A stretch of DNA of 64,000 nucleotides, taken from NCBI GenBank assembly GCA_017948555.1, contig JAFMYY010000001.1, positions 248,001-312,000 of the forward strand. The letters run 5' to 3'. Of the stretch, positions 51,799 to 61,500 are shown piece by piece. The position numbers and the translations under genes were made by a program. The notes under the pieces are model-generated. The model was given only the letters and a program-made list of their open reading frames with translations. It did not search any database and was not told the DNA's origin. The DNA is from Cesiribacteraceae bacterium YIM B00369 (GTDB lineage: Bacteria > Bacteroidota > Bacteroidia > Cytophagales > Cyclobacteriaceae). The stretch's first letter is position 1. Every line of letters begins with the position of its first letter.

Positions 51799-53871
51799 TT
51801 AGTAACTTCCATTATATTTCCTGATGAACCATTCGGAAGAGATGAGGAGGAGGAATACAAAAAACAGCCATTCCAGGTTTATGACCGGAAGGAAATCTTC
51901 CTCAGCATATACTGTACTTTTCATTTCTCTTTGCTGCAGGTCTTCCCGAAGCTGGTTTATTTGATTGAGCTGGTAAAATGCACCTCCGCTTTTTTCTGCC
52001 AGCGACCGGAGCAGATTAAAGTTGGCTGTAAGGCTCAGGGACTCGAGCTGAAGTTCATTTACTGTAAATTCGCCACCGGAGGTGAGGGTTTCTCCTTCCA
52101 CTACAGTGCCGGCCGTATATTTATAAATCCCCTGAGGGAGCTGGCTGATGGAGAAGCGGGGATTACTTTGCGTATTTACATAACTGTAATTTCGTTGTTC
52201 GCCAGCCTCGGAGGTAAGGGTAAGGTTTACTTTATGCCCCCATATTCTTTCGTATAACTGGTTGTATACTTCTGTTTCGAATGTTACCCCCTCCGTGTCA
52301 TAAACTTCCCTGGAAACAGGGTATACCCTGAACTTGCGCTTATCTTCTTTGGTGGAAAGTAATTGAACGGTTTTCAGTACCAGGTCGTCAAAAGCAGTAA
52401 ACTGTTCCGCCTGTGCCCATTCCTGCAAACGCCACTGCCACATGCCTTCGCCCAGCATAACGGCCGTTTTCTTTTCGCCCTGCGATTGTAGCACCAGCAG
52501 GGGGCGCTGGGTTTCAATATTTCCCACTTTCTGGTAGAGGAGTATACTTGCCTCCCCTTTTAAATTTATGGTGCCAAACGGTACCTTTACAGGAGGGTAT
52601 TTCCGTAACTGCGAAATATGTTCAGCCTCGTAAGTAAATAAGCTAAAGGCAGAGTTAAACACCGGAAATACCTGGTCTGTTTCCTCCCCGCGCCGGCTGA
52701 TGGTGAGGAGAGGATTCTGCTCATTAAACCGCGGAATGTCAGTTTGCCTGCCAACAATATACCAATGGGCATTGCTGCTTTTAAGTACATTCTGAAAATC
52801 GGGTATTTGCCGGCCGGAGGGAATCTGGTGAAGAATAAGCAGGTCGTATTTTTCGGGTTCAAAGGTATTGATACCGGGAATATAAAGCGAAACTTCGTAG
52901 TTCCGGTTTTTTTCAATGGCACTGCGTATGGCTTTAATGTCCGGGTGGGGAGTCGCGGCAACAATCAGGATTTTCTGCCGGCCTTCAATAACCTCTATGT
53001 AGGCATGTTTACTGTTATTATTAAGCGTAAATTCCTTTTCTTTTTCCCCGACTGATACTACATAATGCTGCAGCCCTTCTTCTTCAGCCTCCAGTATAAA
53101 CTCCTCTTCATACAGGGATTTATTTTCCTGAAGTGCAATTCGCTTGCTGTTGATGGTTTTTCCGTTCCGGGTAACCGAAACAATAGCAGTTTCTCCTGCA
53201 AAGCCTGTTTGTTCCAGCTCTGCCATAATCCTGAACTTATTACCCTGGTAAGCTACCTTATTGTAATATAAATTCTTAAGGTTCAGGTCCTGCTGGGGAA
53301 TGGTGTCTCCAAGTCCCACAGTATATACCGGAAAGCCGTAAGGGCTGTAGGTGGGGGAGGTTCCGCGGTTATAAATTCCATCCGACAGGAGGATTACCCC
53401 GGCCAGATTCCTGTTTTCATACTCGTTGCGCACATCTGCCAGAAGCTGGCTCAGGTTCGTGCTTTTTTCAGTGAAGTTAAGGCTGTCCACAGGTAATTCG
53501 CGGCTGAGAGAGCGCACCTGTACCTGTGTCTTTTCACCCAGCGATTCTTTCAGCTGCTCAACCTCCCGGCGGATTTGCAGGAGCCCTTCCTCATCATAAA
53601 TTTCCGAAAGGGAGGAACTGTTGTCCACAGCCAGTACAAAAACAGGCTCCTCAAAAGTTCTTTTTAATTGTTTTACATAAGGCCCCAGTAAAAGCAGTGC
53701 CAGAGTAAATACTAAGGTAAACCTTATTGCAAAGAGAATATTATTAATGGTGCCGGACCAGGGGGTTTTTCCTGCCGGTTTATACAAAAGCCAGGCGTAT
53801 GCCAGTCCGGCCAGCAGGCACAAAAGGATAAACCAGGGAGAAAGCGAAAACAAAAATTCAAAATCTTGCAT
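51799..53871 (-). CDS. Membrane-anchored VWA-domain protein
   Basis: 690 aa. Two N-terminal membrane segments (about 10-28, 45-65), then a von Willebrand factor A domain with MIDAS-type DNSSS (FVLAVDNSSSLSE), a long Ig-like and class-I glutamine-amidotransferase-like region, and one C-terminal membrane segment (LEWLFFVFLLLISSEWFI). This is the architecture of periplasmic/inner-membrane VWA proteins of the Bat/CoxE-neighbour type common in Bacteroidota; function not established. Single gene, with its start facing the terminator region of fabG. Confidence 0.85.
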   Translation of the reverse strand: MQDFEFLFSLSPWFILLCLLAGLAYAWLLYKPAGKTPWSGTINNILFAIRFTLVFTLALLLLGPYVKQLKRTFEEPVFVLAVDNSSSLSEIYDEEGLLQIRREVEQLKESLGEKTQVQVRSLSRELPVDSLNFTEKSTNLSQLLADVRNEYENRNLAGVILLSDGIYNRGTSPTYSPYGFPVYTVGLGDTIPQQDLNLKNLYYNKVAYQGNKFRIMAELEQTGFAGETAIVSVTRNGKTINSKRIALQENKSLYEEEFILEAEEEGLQHYVVSVGEKEKEFTLNNNSKHAYIEVIEGRQKILIVAATPHPDIKAIRSAIEKNRNYEVSLYIPGINTFEPEKYDLLILHQIPSGRQIPDFQNVLKSSNAHWYIVGRQTDIPRFNEQNPLLTISRRGEETDQVFPVFNSAFSLFTYEAEHISQLRKYPPVKVPFGTINLKGEASILLYQKVGNIETQRPLLVLQSQGEKKTAVMLGEGMWQWRLQEWAQAEQFTAFDDLVLKTVQLLSTKEDKRKFRVYPVSREVYDTEGVTFETEVYNQLYERIWGHKVNLTLTSEAGEQRNYSYVNTQSNPRFSISQLPQGIYKYTAGTVVEGETLTSGGEFTVNELQLESLSLTANFNLLRSLAEKSGGAFYQLNQINQLREDLQQREMKSTVYAEEDFLPVINLEWLFFVFLLLISSEWFIRKYNGSY

Positions 53872-54011
53872 GTGTTAATGTGCTGATGAGCTGATTATCT
53901 GTATACGGAAAACAATGTAACAGATTATATCCGGAACGTATTTACTGTTAATGTATTGCAGGCCGGTTGCACAGGAAATTAATTGTTGCAGCCTGAATAC
54001 ACCTATAAAAA

Positions 54012-54070
54012 TAAAGAAGTTATCCGGTAAAACACCAATCAATAAGAATGGTTGCCGGATAACTTCTTTA
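54012..54070 (-). terminator. Long hairpin downstream of fabG
   Basis: Perfect 16-bp inverted repeat (54012-54027 with 54055-54070), 27-nt loop with an inner ACCA/TGGT pairing. Read on the minus strand it is followed by TTTTTATAGG. A second exact 9-bp dyad (54112-54120 with 54131-54139) lies between it and the fabG stop. The 53872-54181 gap holds no ORF. Confidence 0.7.
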
Positions 54071-54181
54071 AATATAGTGAAAAACGGGTACTGAATTCCC
54101 GGAGTACAGCTGGAAACCTGATAAAAAAAACAGGTTTCCGGCAATTTCAGTAAGAGAGCACGTTAGCTGATCAGCTGCTTA

Positions 54182-54928
54182 CTAGGTAAGCATACCACCA
54201 TCTACCTGAATTACCTGGCCGCTGATGTAGGCCGACATATCTGAAGCAAGGAAAACGGCGCAGTTGGCCACATCTCCGGGATTGCCGCCACGTTTAAGCG
54301 GAATGGCATCTCTCCAGCTTTGAACGGTCTTCGGGTCCAGCACATCAGTCATTTCAGTTTCGATAAAACCAGGGGCTATGGCATTGCTGCGGATGTTGCG
54401 GGAGCCCAGCTCCAGTGCCACCGATTTTGTAAAGCCTATAATGCCGGCCTTGGAAGCCGAATAGTTAGCCTGCCCTGCATTTCCTTTAATACCTACCACT
54501 GAAGTAAGGTTAATAATAGAGCCGCTTTTTTGCTTCATGAAGGTGCGTGTAGCAGCCTTTACTGTATTAAAGCAGCTTTTCAGGTTTACATTGATCACGT
54601 CGTCCCACATCTGCTCATTCATGCGCATAAGCAGGTTGTCTTTGGTAATTCCGGCATTGTTTACAAGAATATCCAATGCGCCAAAATCAGCAACCACATC
54701 GTTTACCAGCTGCTCGGCAGCAGCAAAGTCAGATGCGTCGGAGCGATATCCTTTCGCTTTAATGCCAAATTCAGCCAGCTCTTTTTCAAGCTCCTGTCCT
54801 TTTTCAACACTTGAGAGGTAAGTAAATGCAACGTTTGCGCCCTGTTCTGCAAAGCGGGTGGCAATAGCACGGCCAATACCTTTGGAGGCTCCGGTTACAA
54901 GAGCTGTTTTCCCATCCAGTAATTTCAT
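54182..54928 (-). CDS. fabG: 3-oxoacyl-[ACP] reductase FabG
   Basis: 248 aa from the ATG at 54928 (MKLLDGKTALVTGASKGIGRAI), the standard start; the frame is open 18 codons further but those are not FabG-like. Classical SDR with TGASKGIG cofactor site, NNAG, catalytic S/YSASK and the C-terminal VDGGMLT. NADPH-dependent reduction of beta-ketoacyl-ACP in fatty acid elongation. Confidence 0.95.
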   Translation of the reverse strand: MKLLDGKTALVTGASKGIGRAIATRFAEQGANVAFTYLSSVEKGQELEKELAEFGIKAKGYRSDASDFAAAEQLVNDVVADFGALDILVNNAGITKDNLLMRMNEQMWDDVINVNLKSCFNTVKAATRTFMKQKSGSIINLTSVVGIKGNAGQANYSASKAGIIGFTKSVALELGSRNIRSNAIAPGFIETEMTDVLDPKTVQSWRDAIPLKRGGNPGDVANCAVFLASDMSAYISGQVIQVDGGMLT

Positions 54929-55184
54929 ATGTTCTTGAGTTAAATGATAGGTTATAGATATCAGAAGATAGACGATAGACAAAAGATTTTTCCTGGACTC
55001 TTTTTCCTCTGTCTTCTAACTTCTGATTAAAATCCAAAATTAGTAAAAAAGGTAACTTTTAACAGCAGGCTTGAAAAATAGGTATGGAAAAGTGAATGTT
55101 TAACCAATTTTTTTGGCAAAAATTGTAGTTTGAATGTAGATTGCCACTGCTTACGATAAAATTTTTATTTAAAGCTTTATCCAC

Positions 55185-55192
55185 TAAATTTG
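55185..55192 (+). promoter_or_regulatory. Putative -7 element of lpdA
   Basis: TAAATTTG matches TAnnTTTG and lies 32 bp before the lpdA ATG, a normal distance for a Bacteroidota leader. The -33 TTG is not clear. Confidence 0.4.
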
Positions 55193-55223
55193 TAGCGTTC
55201 TAAACAACCGAAAACTAATCAAT

Positions 55224-56621
55224 ATGTCAGACAAAAAATATGACCTAATCGTAATAGGTAGCGGCCCTGGTGGGTACGTGGCTGCCATTCGTGCTGCCCA
55301 GCTGGGTATGAAAGTAGGTGTTGTGGAAAAAGAAAGCCTGGGAGGTGTATGCCTTAACTGGGGGTGTATTCCTACCAAAGCCCTGCTTAAAAGTGCTCAG
55401 GTATTTGAATACATCAGCCATGCCAAAGATTATGGTATTGAGGTTTCGGATGCCACAGCAGACTTCGGTGCTATGGTTAAACGCAGCCGCGAAGTTGCCA
55501 ACGGCATGAGCAAAGGCATACAATTCCTGTTTAAGAAAAATAAAATTGAACATATTGCCGGTTTCGGTAAGTTGAAATCAAAAGGCAAGGTAGAGGTAAA
55601 AGGCGCTGACGGAAAAACCGAAATCTATGAAGCTAAGCATATTATGCTGGCGACGGGTGGCCGTTCCCGCGAACTGCCTAACCTGAAGCAGGATGGTAAG
55701 AAAGTAATTGGTTACCGCGAAGCTATGTCGCTGGAGAAGCAGCCTAAGTCTATGATTGTGGTGGGTTCCGGTGCTATTGGCGTCGAGTTTGCTTACTTCT
55801 ACAACTCAATAGGTACCAAGGTTACTATTGTTGAATACTTGCCGAACATAGTTCCTGTTGAAGATGAAGAAGTTTCCAAACAACTGGAAAGAATATATAA
55901 AAAGGCAGGCGTAAAAATTATGACCTCCGCGGAAGTAACAAAGGTGGATACTGCCGGCGAAGGTTGTAAAGTAACTGTAAAAACAAAGAAAGGCGAGGAG
56001 CAGCTGGAATGTGATGTAGTGCTTTCTGCTGTAGGTGTTTCCACTAACCTTGAAGGCATTGGCCTTGAAGAGGTGGGTGTGAAGCATGAAAAAGGCAAAG
56101 TACTGGTAGATGAATACTATAAAACCAATGTGGATGGTGTTTATGCCATTGGAGATATTGTAGCAGGCCCTGCCCTGGCTCACGTAGCTTCTGCTGAAGG
56201 TATTGTGTGTGTGGAAAAAATTGCCGGCATGAATCCTGAGCCTATCGATTATAAAAACATTCCTGGTTGTACTTACTGCCAGCCGGAAATAGCTTCAGTA
56301 GGCTATACTGAAAAGGCTGCCAAAGAGGCAGGCTATGAGATTAAAGTTGGTAAATTTCCGTTCTCTGCCAGTGGTAAAGCCAGTGCGGCAGGTGCTAAAG
56401 ATGGCTTTGTAAAAGTAATTTACGATGCCAAATATGGCGAATGGCTGGGCGCGCACATGATAGGAGCCAATGTAACAGAAATGATTGCCGAAGTTGTGGC
56501 AGCACGCAAGCTGGAAACCACAGGTCATGAAATCCTGAAAACTATTCACCCACACCCAACTATGTCAGAGGCGGTTATGGAAGCTACCGCAGCTGCTTAT
56601 GATGAGGTGATACATTTATAG
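55224..56621 (+). CDS. lpdA: Dihydrolipoyl dehydrogenase
   Basis: 465 aa. N-terminal FAD motif GSGPGGYVAA, redox-active disulfide C43-LNWG-C48 in GGVCLNWGCIPTKALL, NAD motif VVGSGAIGVEFA, second FAD motif YAIGDIV, and the C-terminal catalytic HPHPTMSEA. E3 component of 2-oxo acid dehydrogenase complexes. Monocistronic with its own terminator. Confidence 0.97.
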   Translation: MSDKKYDLIVIGSGPGGYVAAIRAAQLGMKVGVVEKESLGGVCLNWGCIPTKALLKSAQVFEYISHAKDYGIEVSDATADFGAMVKRSREVANGMSKGIQFLFKKNKIEHIAGFGKLKSKGKVEVKGADGKTEIYEAKHIMLATGGRSRELPNLKQDGKKVIGYREAMSLEKQPKSMIVVGSGAIGVEFAYFYNSIGTKVTIVEYLPNIVPVEDEEVSKQLERIYKKAGVKIMTSAEVTKVDTAGEGCKVTVKTKKGEEQLECDVVLSAVGVSTNLEGIGLEEVGVKHEKGKVLVDEYYKTNVDGVYAIGDIVAGPALAHVASAEGIVCVEKIAGMNPEPIDYKNIPGCTYCQPEIASVGYTEKAAKEAGYEIKVGKFPFSASGKASAAGAKDGFVKVIYDAKYGEWLGAHMIGANVTEMIAEVVAARKLETTGHEILKTIHPHPTMSEAVMEATAAAYDEVIHL

Positions 56622-56709
56622 TATTTAGTCGTGAGTCCGGAGTCATGAGTAGTGAGACAGCTTGTTGATAATAACTACTTATTCTGATTCTCCTGCTATA
56701 TTAAAATTG

Positions 56710-56740
56710 AAAAAGCCTGGTTTAACTGCCAGGCTTTTTT
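56710..56740 (+). terminator. Terminator of lpdA
   Basis: 11-bp stem AAAAAGCCTGG/CCAGGCTTTTT (56710-56720 with 56729-56739), 8-nt loop, T-run. 89 bp after the stop. Confidence 0.9.
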
Positions 56741-56831
56741 GTTGCCAAAGAAATTAAAAATATGCGTTAGTAAAATTCCTGTAGTTTCACGTAAGTTGCT
56801 TTGTTCCGGACTCAGGACTCACGACTCCGGA

Positions 56832-57866
56832 CTAAACAGTCTTCTTCATGCATTGCCTCAGGTGCTTTTCCAGAATATCCTTTCTGAGTTCCTTGCCGAT
56901 GAAAACAATGCGGCTTTCTCTTTTTTCTCCCTCTTTCCATTTTTCGGCTCCATTTAGCAAAAAGCGGTTTTTTACAGATTGAAAAACCATTTTTTCATCA
57001 TGGCCATGGAAGCTTATAACCCCTTTGATCCTGTATATTCTGCCGCTCTGGAAAGTCAGTAAAACAGTAGCCCACTGGTAGAATTTCTGGAAGTCGAAAT
57101 CCTGACCGAAGGTAAAACTGAAGGAGGTGATGTCGTGATGGTGGTGGTCGTGGTGGCTATGTGATATAGTGTCCTGTTTCAGGGAAACTCTTTGTTCGTC
57201 GTAGGCGGTAAGGGTAAGCAGCGATTTAGTGTCTACCTTGCCATGAGTGGCTAAAAGAGAGTCGGCATAAGGATTAATCTCTTTCAAAAGATCCTGTGTT
57301 TTCCGGATGTATTCCTCTGTAACAAGGTCAGATTTATTAAAAATAATCATGTCGGCTGCGCTGATCTGTCTTCCGGCTTCCTCCCCGTCTTTCAGCATCT
57401 CTTCAATCTGCTCGCAATCGGCCATGCAGATAATGGCATTCACAGCAAATTTCTGCCTGATGAGCGGATCGGAAAGGAAGGCTTCCACCACACCCAGAGG
57501 TTCCGCAATTCCGGTGGTCTCCACCAGCAGGTGGTCAAAATTATGAGAGCTGTTTGCCAGCTTCATCAGGCTTTCCACCAACTCATCATTAATGGAGCAG
57601 CAGATACAGCCATTGCTCAACTCAAAAATATTCTGATCTTTTTGAATGATAAATTCCTGGTCCAGCCCTATCTCCCCGAACTCATTTTCAATAATAGCAA
57701 ATTTTGTGTCTGGATTTTGGGTAATGATCTCATTCAGAAGAGTGGTTTTGCCTGATCCTAAAAAACCTGTAATAATAGTAACGGGAATGGTTTTTACCTG
57801 GGGAGTAGCTGTTTCTGCGGATGAAGTCATGTAGTCTTGTCTGTTTTGAGTTGATGCAGTAACCAT
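56832..57866 (-). CDS. CobW/COG0523-type G3E GTPase (metallochaperone)
   Basis: 344 aa. P-loop G34-FLGSGKT, the family CxCC metal motif C87-I-C89-C90 (ELSNGCICCSIND), NKSD nucleotide specificity motif, and a histidine-rich stretch (HSHHDHHHHD, about residue 240) before the C-terminal CobW domain. COG0523 proteins deliver Zn or Co to client enzymes; in many bacteria they respond to zinc shortage. The start might be the ATG 12 codons downstream (MTSSAE). Its 5' region (57867-58205) shows no ORF and no Zur-type site that I can recognise. Confidence 0.9.
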   Translation of the reverse strand: MVTASTQNRQDYMTSSAETATPQVKTIPVTIITGFLGSGKTTLLNEIITQNPDTKFAIIENEFGEIGLDQEFIIQKDQNIFELSNGCICCSINDELVESLMKLANSSHNFDHLLVETTGIAEPLGVVEAFLSDPLIRQKFAVNAIICMADCEQIEEMLKDGEEAGRQISAADMIIFNKSDLVTEEYIRKTQDLLKEINPYADSLLATHGKVDTKSLLTLTAYDEQRVSLKQDTISHSHHDHHHHDITSFSFTFGQDFDFQKFYQWATVLLTFQSGRIYRIKGVISFHGHDEKMVFQSVKNRFLLNGAEKWKEGEKRESRIVFIGKELRKDILEKHLRQCMKKTV

Positions 57867-58205
57867 AAAGCATAATCATTCAGTTTCAATAAATGCCGGT
57901 TCTTACAATTTATTTATCCTGCAATACTAAAAATGTACAGGAAGATAAGTGTTATAAAGGCACAGTTGTTTCTGCTATATACCTGTATATACCTCTGCGG
58001 CCATAAAGAAGATCCTTCATATTTATTTTGTTCTTGTAAAAGAGCCTCTTCAGCAACAATAAAAAAAGAATTGCCGTTTTATTTATAAGGGATTAGTATG
58101 TGGCCGGGCAGGAACATTTTAAATGAATTGTTGCTGTTGCGCTGCAGCTTTTAACCGGGGAGAAAAGCTCCGCTGGTTTTGTGGAATTAAACAACTGTAA
58201 TACAT
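57867..58205. other. Gene-free stretch upstream of the CobW-type gene
   Basis: About 340 bp, presumably holding the divergent promoters of the GTPase and the short membrane-peptide ORF. No repeat or hairpin stands out. Confidence 0.35.
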
Positions 58206-58292
58206 ATGAGAGGAAAGATCAGGGAGGTGAAAGGCTCTACAGTTATTGGTATCATTTATTTTATCATTTTTGTTATATTTTTAATTGGATAA
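58206..58292 (+). CDS. Small 28-aa single-span membrane peptide
   Basis: ATG at 58206, stop at 58290-58292. Ten mostly charged residues (MRGKIREVKG) are followed by an uninterrupted hydrophobic segment (about 17 residues, VIGIIYFIIFVIFLIG-like), the form of a small inner-membrane peptide with a positive cytoplasmic end. The stop codon is immediately inside the first bases of an intrinsic terminator, which suggests a deliberate transcript. No clear Shine-Dalgarno. Tentative because of length. Confidence 0.5.
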   Translation: MRGKIREVKGSTVIGIIYFIIFVIFLIG

Positions 58293-58318
58293 GCTTGCCG
58301 GAATGCAGGCTTTTTTTT
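58291..58318 (+). terminator. Terminator after the 28-aa ORF
   Basis: Stem AAGCTTGC/GCAGGCTT (one G-T pair), 6-nt loop, eight T's. Overlaps the ORF stop codon. Confidence 0.8.
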
Positions 58319-58414
58319 GTGTGCCGGCTTATCTGACCATGAACCGTGAGGAGGGGGAATGGCTGATATCAGCTGCTTAATAAGCGAATTTCCACATGTG
58401 TAAGGAATGAAAAG

Positions 58415-58446
58415 AAAAAGGCCCCGTTTGTGCGGAGCCTTTTTTT
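58415..58446 (+). terminator. Second hairpin terminator before the TPR gene
   Basis: AAAAAGGCCCCG and CGGAGCCTTTTT pair with one mismatch, followed by TTGTTA. It has no annotated gene directly upstream other than the 28-aa ORF, so another short transcript may end here. Confidence 0.75.
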
Positions 58447-58518
58447 GTTATCTGCCTGAATGGCTATACTTTGTATTCTCTTTCCCGATACAATTTTATT
58501 TAATATTTAGCTATAGCC

Positions 58519-61500
58519 ATGCATAAGCGAACAAGAGCAATTCAACTTGTAATGATTCCGGTACTGTGGTTGATCTCCCTTTCTGTACAGGGGCAAAACC
58601 CTTCTGAGGCATTGCAAAAGGGGGCTTTCTTATTCCAGGCACTGGACAGGAATGGTAATGTTATCCGCCAGGGTACCGGCTTTTTTGCAGACCGGCAGGG
58701 GCGGGGTATTGCGCATGCAAGTACGGTGGCCGGTGCGGAAGGGGGCAGGATTATTACAAAAGACAGTACCATTCATATGCTCACCAAGGTGGATGCAGCA
58801 GACAGCAAGACAGGTTTCTTCCTGTTTTCAATAGATAATAACCTTACCACTGCTTTTTCGCCCCTGAACCTTGCAGGCCGTGCTCCTGAAAAAGGCGATG
58901 CTTTAAGCCTGTTAACCGCTCTTGCGCCAAAGCAGTTTGGGCAGGCTCATGCCAGTCTGGAATATGAACGGGAGGTGGTTGGCTACGGAAGTGTATTACT
59001 CACCGCTACTCTGGGCCAGGCAAGCTCCGGCGAACCGGTACTTAGCAGCAGGGGAGAGCTGCTGGGAGGCCTGGTGGTTGTTGAAAACCGGGGTTTTGTG
59101 CTCCATGCCAGCCAGTTTAAAAAATTCACTCCTGTAAACAGCTCCCTGAAGGCCTGGTTAAAATCAGCGCCCTATGAACCCAATTACGTAAAGAGCCTGT
59201 CGGCACTGCAGATGCAGAGCTGGGCCGAAGCGATATCATCTTTAAAGAAAACACTTCTTACTTATAATGAAGCAGTGGTCCATTTCTGGCTGGGCCAGGC
59301 GCAGCTCGGAAACGGGCAGCCGGCAGACGCAATTCAGGCTTACAGTAAGGCTATTTCTCTGGATAAATCTTATGCCGAAGCCTATGCCGGCAGAGGACTT
59401 TTGTATGCCCAGACAGGAAAATGGAAGGAAGCTTATGAGGACTTGCTAAAAGCTCCGGAAGACGGAAGGTATCAGGGCCTTTATTTCTTCAGGGGGCTTG
59501 CTGCCTACGAGACCGGAAAAATGGCTGAAGCGATAAATGATTTAAGCAAGGTAAAATCCGGAGGACAGGAGGAGGCCAAAGCGGCATTGTTGCTGGGGCA
59601 TGCTTATTATAAGCAGGAGCAATATGCTCAGGCAAAAACAGCCTACGATAAAGCTGCAGCTGCCGGAATACAGGATAAGCTGCTTTACCTGCAAAGAGGG
59701 AGGGCCAATGCCCTGGCAGGCAATACCGTAGCCGCTGTGGAAGATTATGGAAAGGCGCTAACGCTCGACCCCGGAGCTTTACAGGCTTATTTATACAGGG
59801 CAGAGGCCTATGTAAAAGGTGGGGCATGGGCAAAAGCTTTAACCGATTATGAGCAGGCTCAAAAGCTGGGAGAGCGGAATAAGGAGATTTATTTAAATAC
59901 AGCTACTGCTGCATACAATGTTCAGGAATGGAAAAAAGCAGTGGAGCAATTCGATAAAGCCATTAGTGCCGGAGAAAATGCAGGGGAGGTTTGCCTTAAA
60001 AGAGGGCTGGCGAATTTTAAGCTGGAACTTTGGGATTCAACAGTCCGCGACCTGCTGGCTGCTCAGCAAAAAGGGCAGGCAGGGCAGGAGTTATCCGTAG
60101 CACTGGGTACAGCCTCCTATAAATCCGGTAAGTTTAAAGAAGCTGCAGAGGCCATTAGCCGGGCAATTGAGGCAGGTGTAAAAGATAATAAGCTGCTTCT
60201 TTACAGAGGCATATCGTACTATAATTTAAAGAATGCCGATGGCGCTCTGGCAGACCTTGAAGTTGCCCTCGGCAATGGAGAAAAGGAAGTGGAAGCCTTT
60301 TATATGAGGGCGGACCTGTATTTTCTGAAAAAGAATTACCAGAAGGCTGTTGCCGATTTTACTGTTGCGGAAACCGGAGGTAAAAAGGAAGCTGATTTGT
60401 ACATGAAGCGGGGGCAGGCCAATATGGCCCTTAACCAGGGGGCTGCAGCCATAAAGGATTTTAGTGCGGCCCTGCAGCAGAACAGCCAGCTGAATGAGGC
60501 TTACCTGTTAAGAGGACAGGCTTATTTTGCAGCCCAAAATTACCCGCTGGTTATACAGGATCTGCAGAAAGCAGAGCAGGCGGGAAATAAAAATCCTGAG
60601 CTGTTTAAAATGCTGGGCTATTCCTTATACCATTCCGGTAAAAAAGGAGAGGCACTGCCTTATTTGAATAAAGCTATTGATGGAGGTGTGCAGGAAGGCC
60701 TGGCCTTCAGAATGCGGGGCTTCCTGTACCTGGCAGTCCCTGACTATAAAGCAGCAGAAAGCAATTTCAGCAAAGCGGTAAACCTTGGAGAAAAAGGAGC
60801 TGACCTGATGGAAGGACGGGCGAAAGCCCGCTTTGAAACAGGGAATTTTAAAGGAGCTATTGAAGATGCGGAGCCGCTGGGGAGTTCCCTGGCCGGTTTG
60901 CGCGGACTCGCCTGGTATGAATTGCAGGATTGGGGAAAGGCAGCTGCAGAATTGCAGGCTGCAGCGAATGCAACAGCCGATATGCGATATAAGCTGGCAA
61001 ACTGCCTCTTCCGCCTTGAAAAATTTCCTGATGCCATAAAGGCTTACGACGGAGCAGAAGGTGGGGGTATCAAAGAAGCAGCACTCTATAATAACCGTGG
61101 TAAGGCAAAAGCACAGCTAAAGCAGCTGGCTCCGGCTATTGGGGATTATACAAAAGCCATCGGGCAGGATGCTTCTTTTGCTAAAGCTTATATTAACAGG
61201 GGGGCTTTACATTTTCAGCAGAAGGAATTTGCAAAAGCACAGACTGACCTTGAAAAAGCAGTTTCTCTCGGCATGGCAGAGGGGGAGGCTTTTCTTTACC
61301 TTGGTTTATCGCATTACTACCTCGGAAATTATGAGAAGGCAGTTGGTGAGTTAAATAAGGCCATTAATAGTGGCGTAAATGATAAACAGGCATGGTGGGC
61401 CCGTGGCAACAGCCGCTTTTTCCTGCGCCAGTATACTGAGGCTTTGCCGGATTTAAACAAAGCAGTTGAAGCAGGCTTCGACGACCAGCAGGTATTTTTA

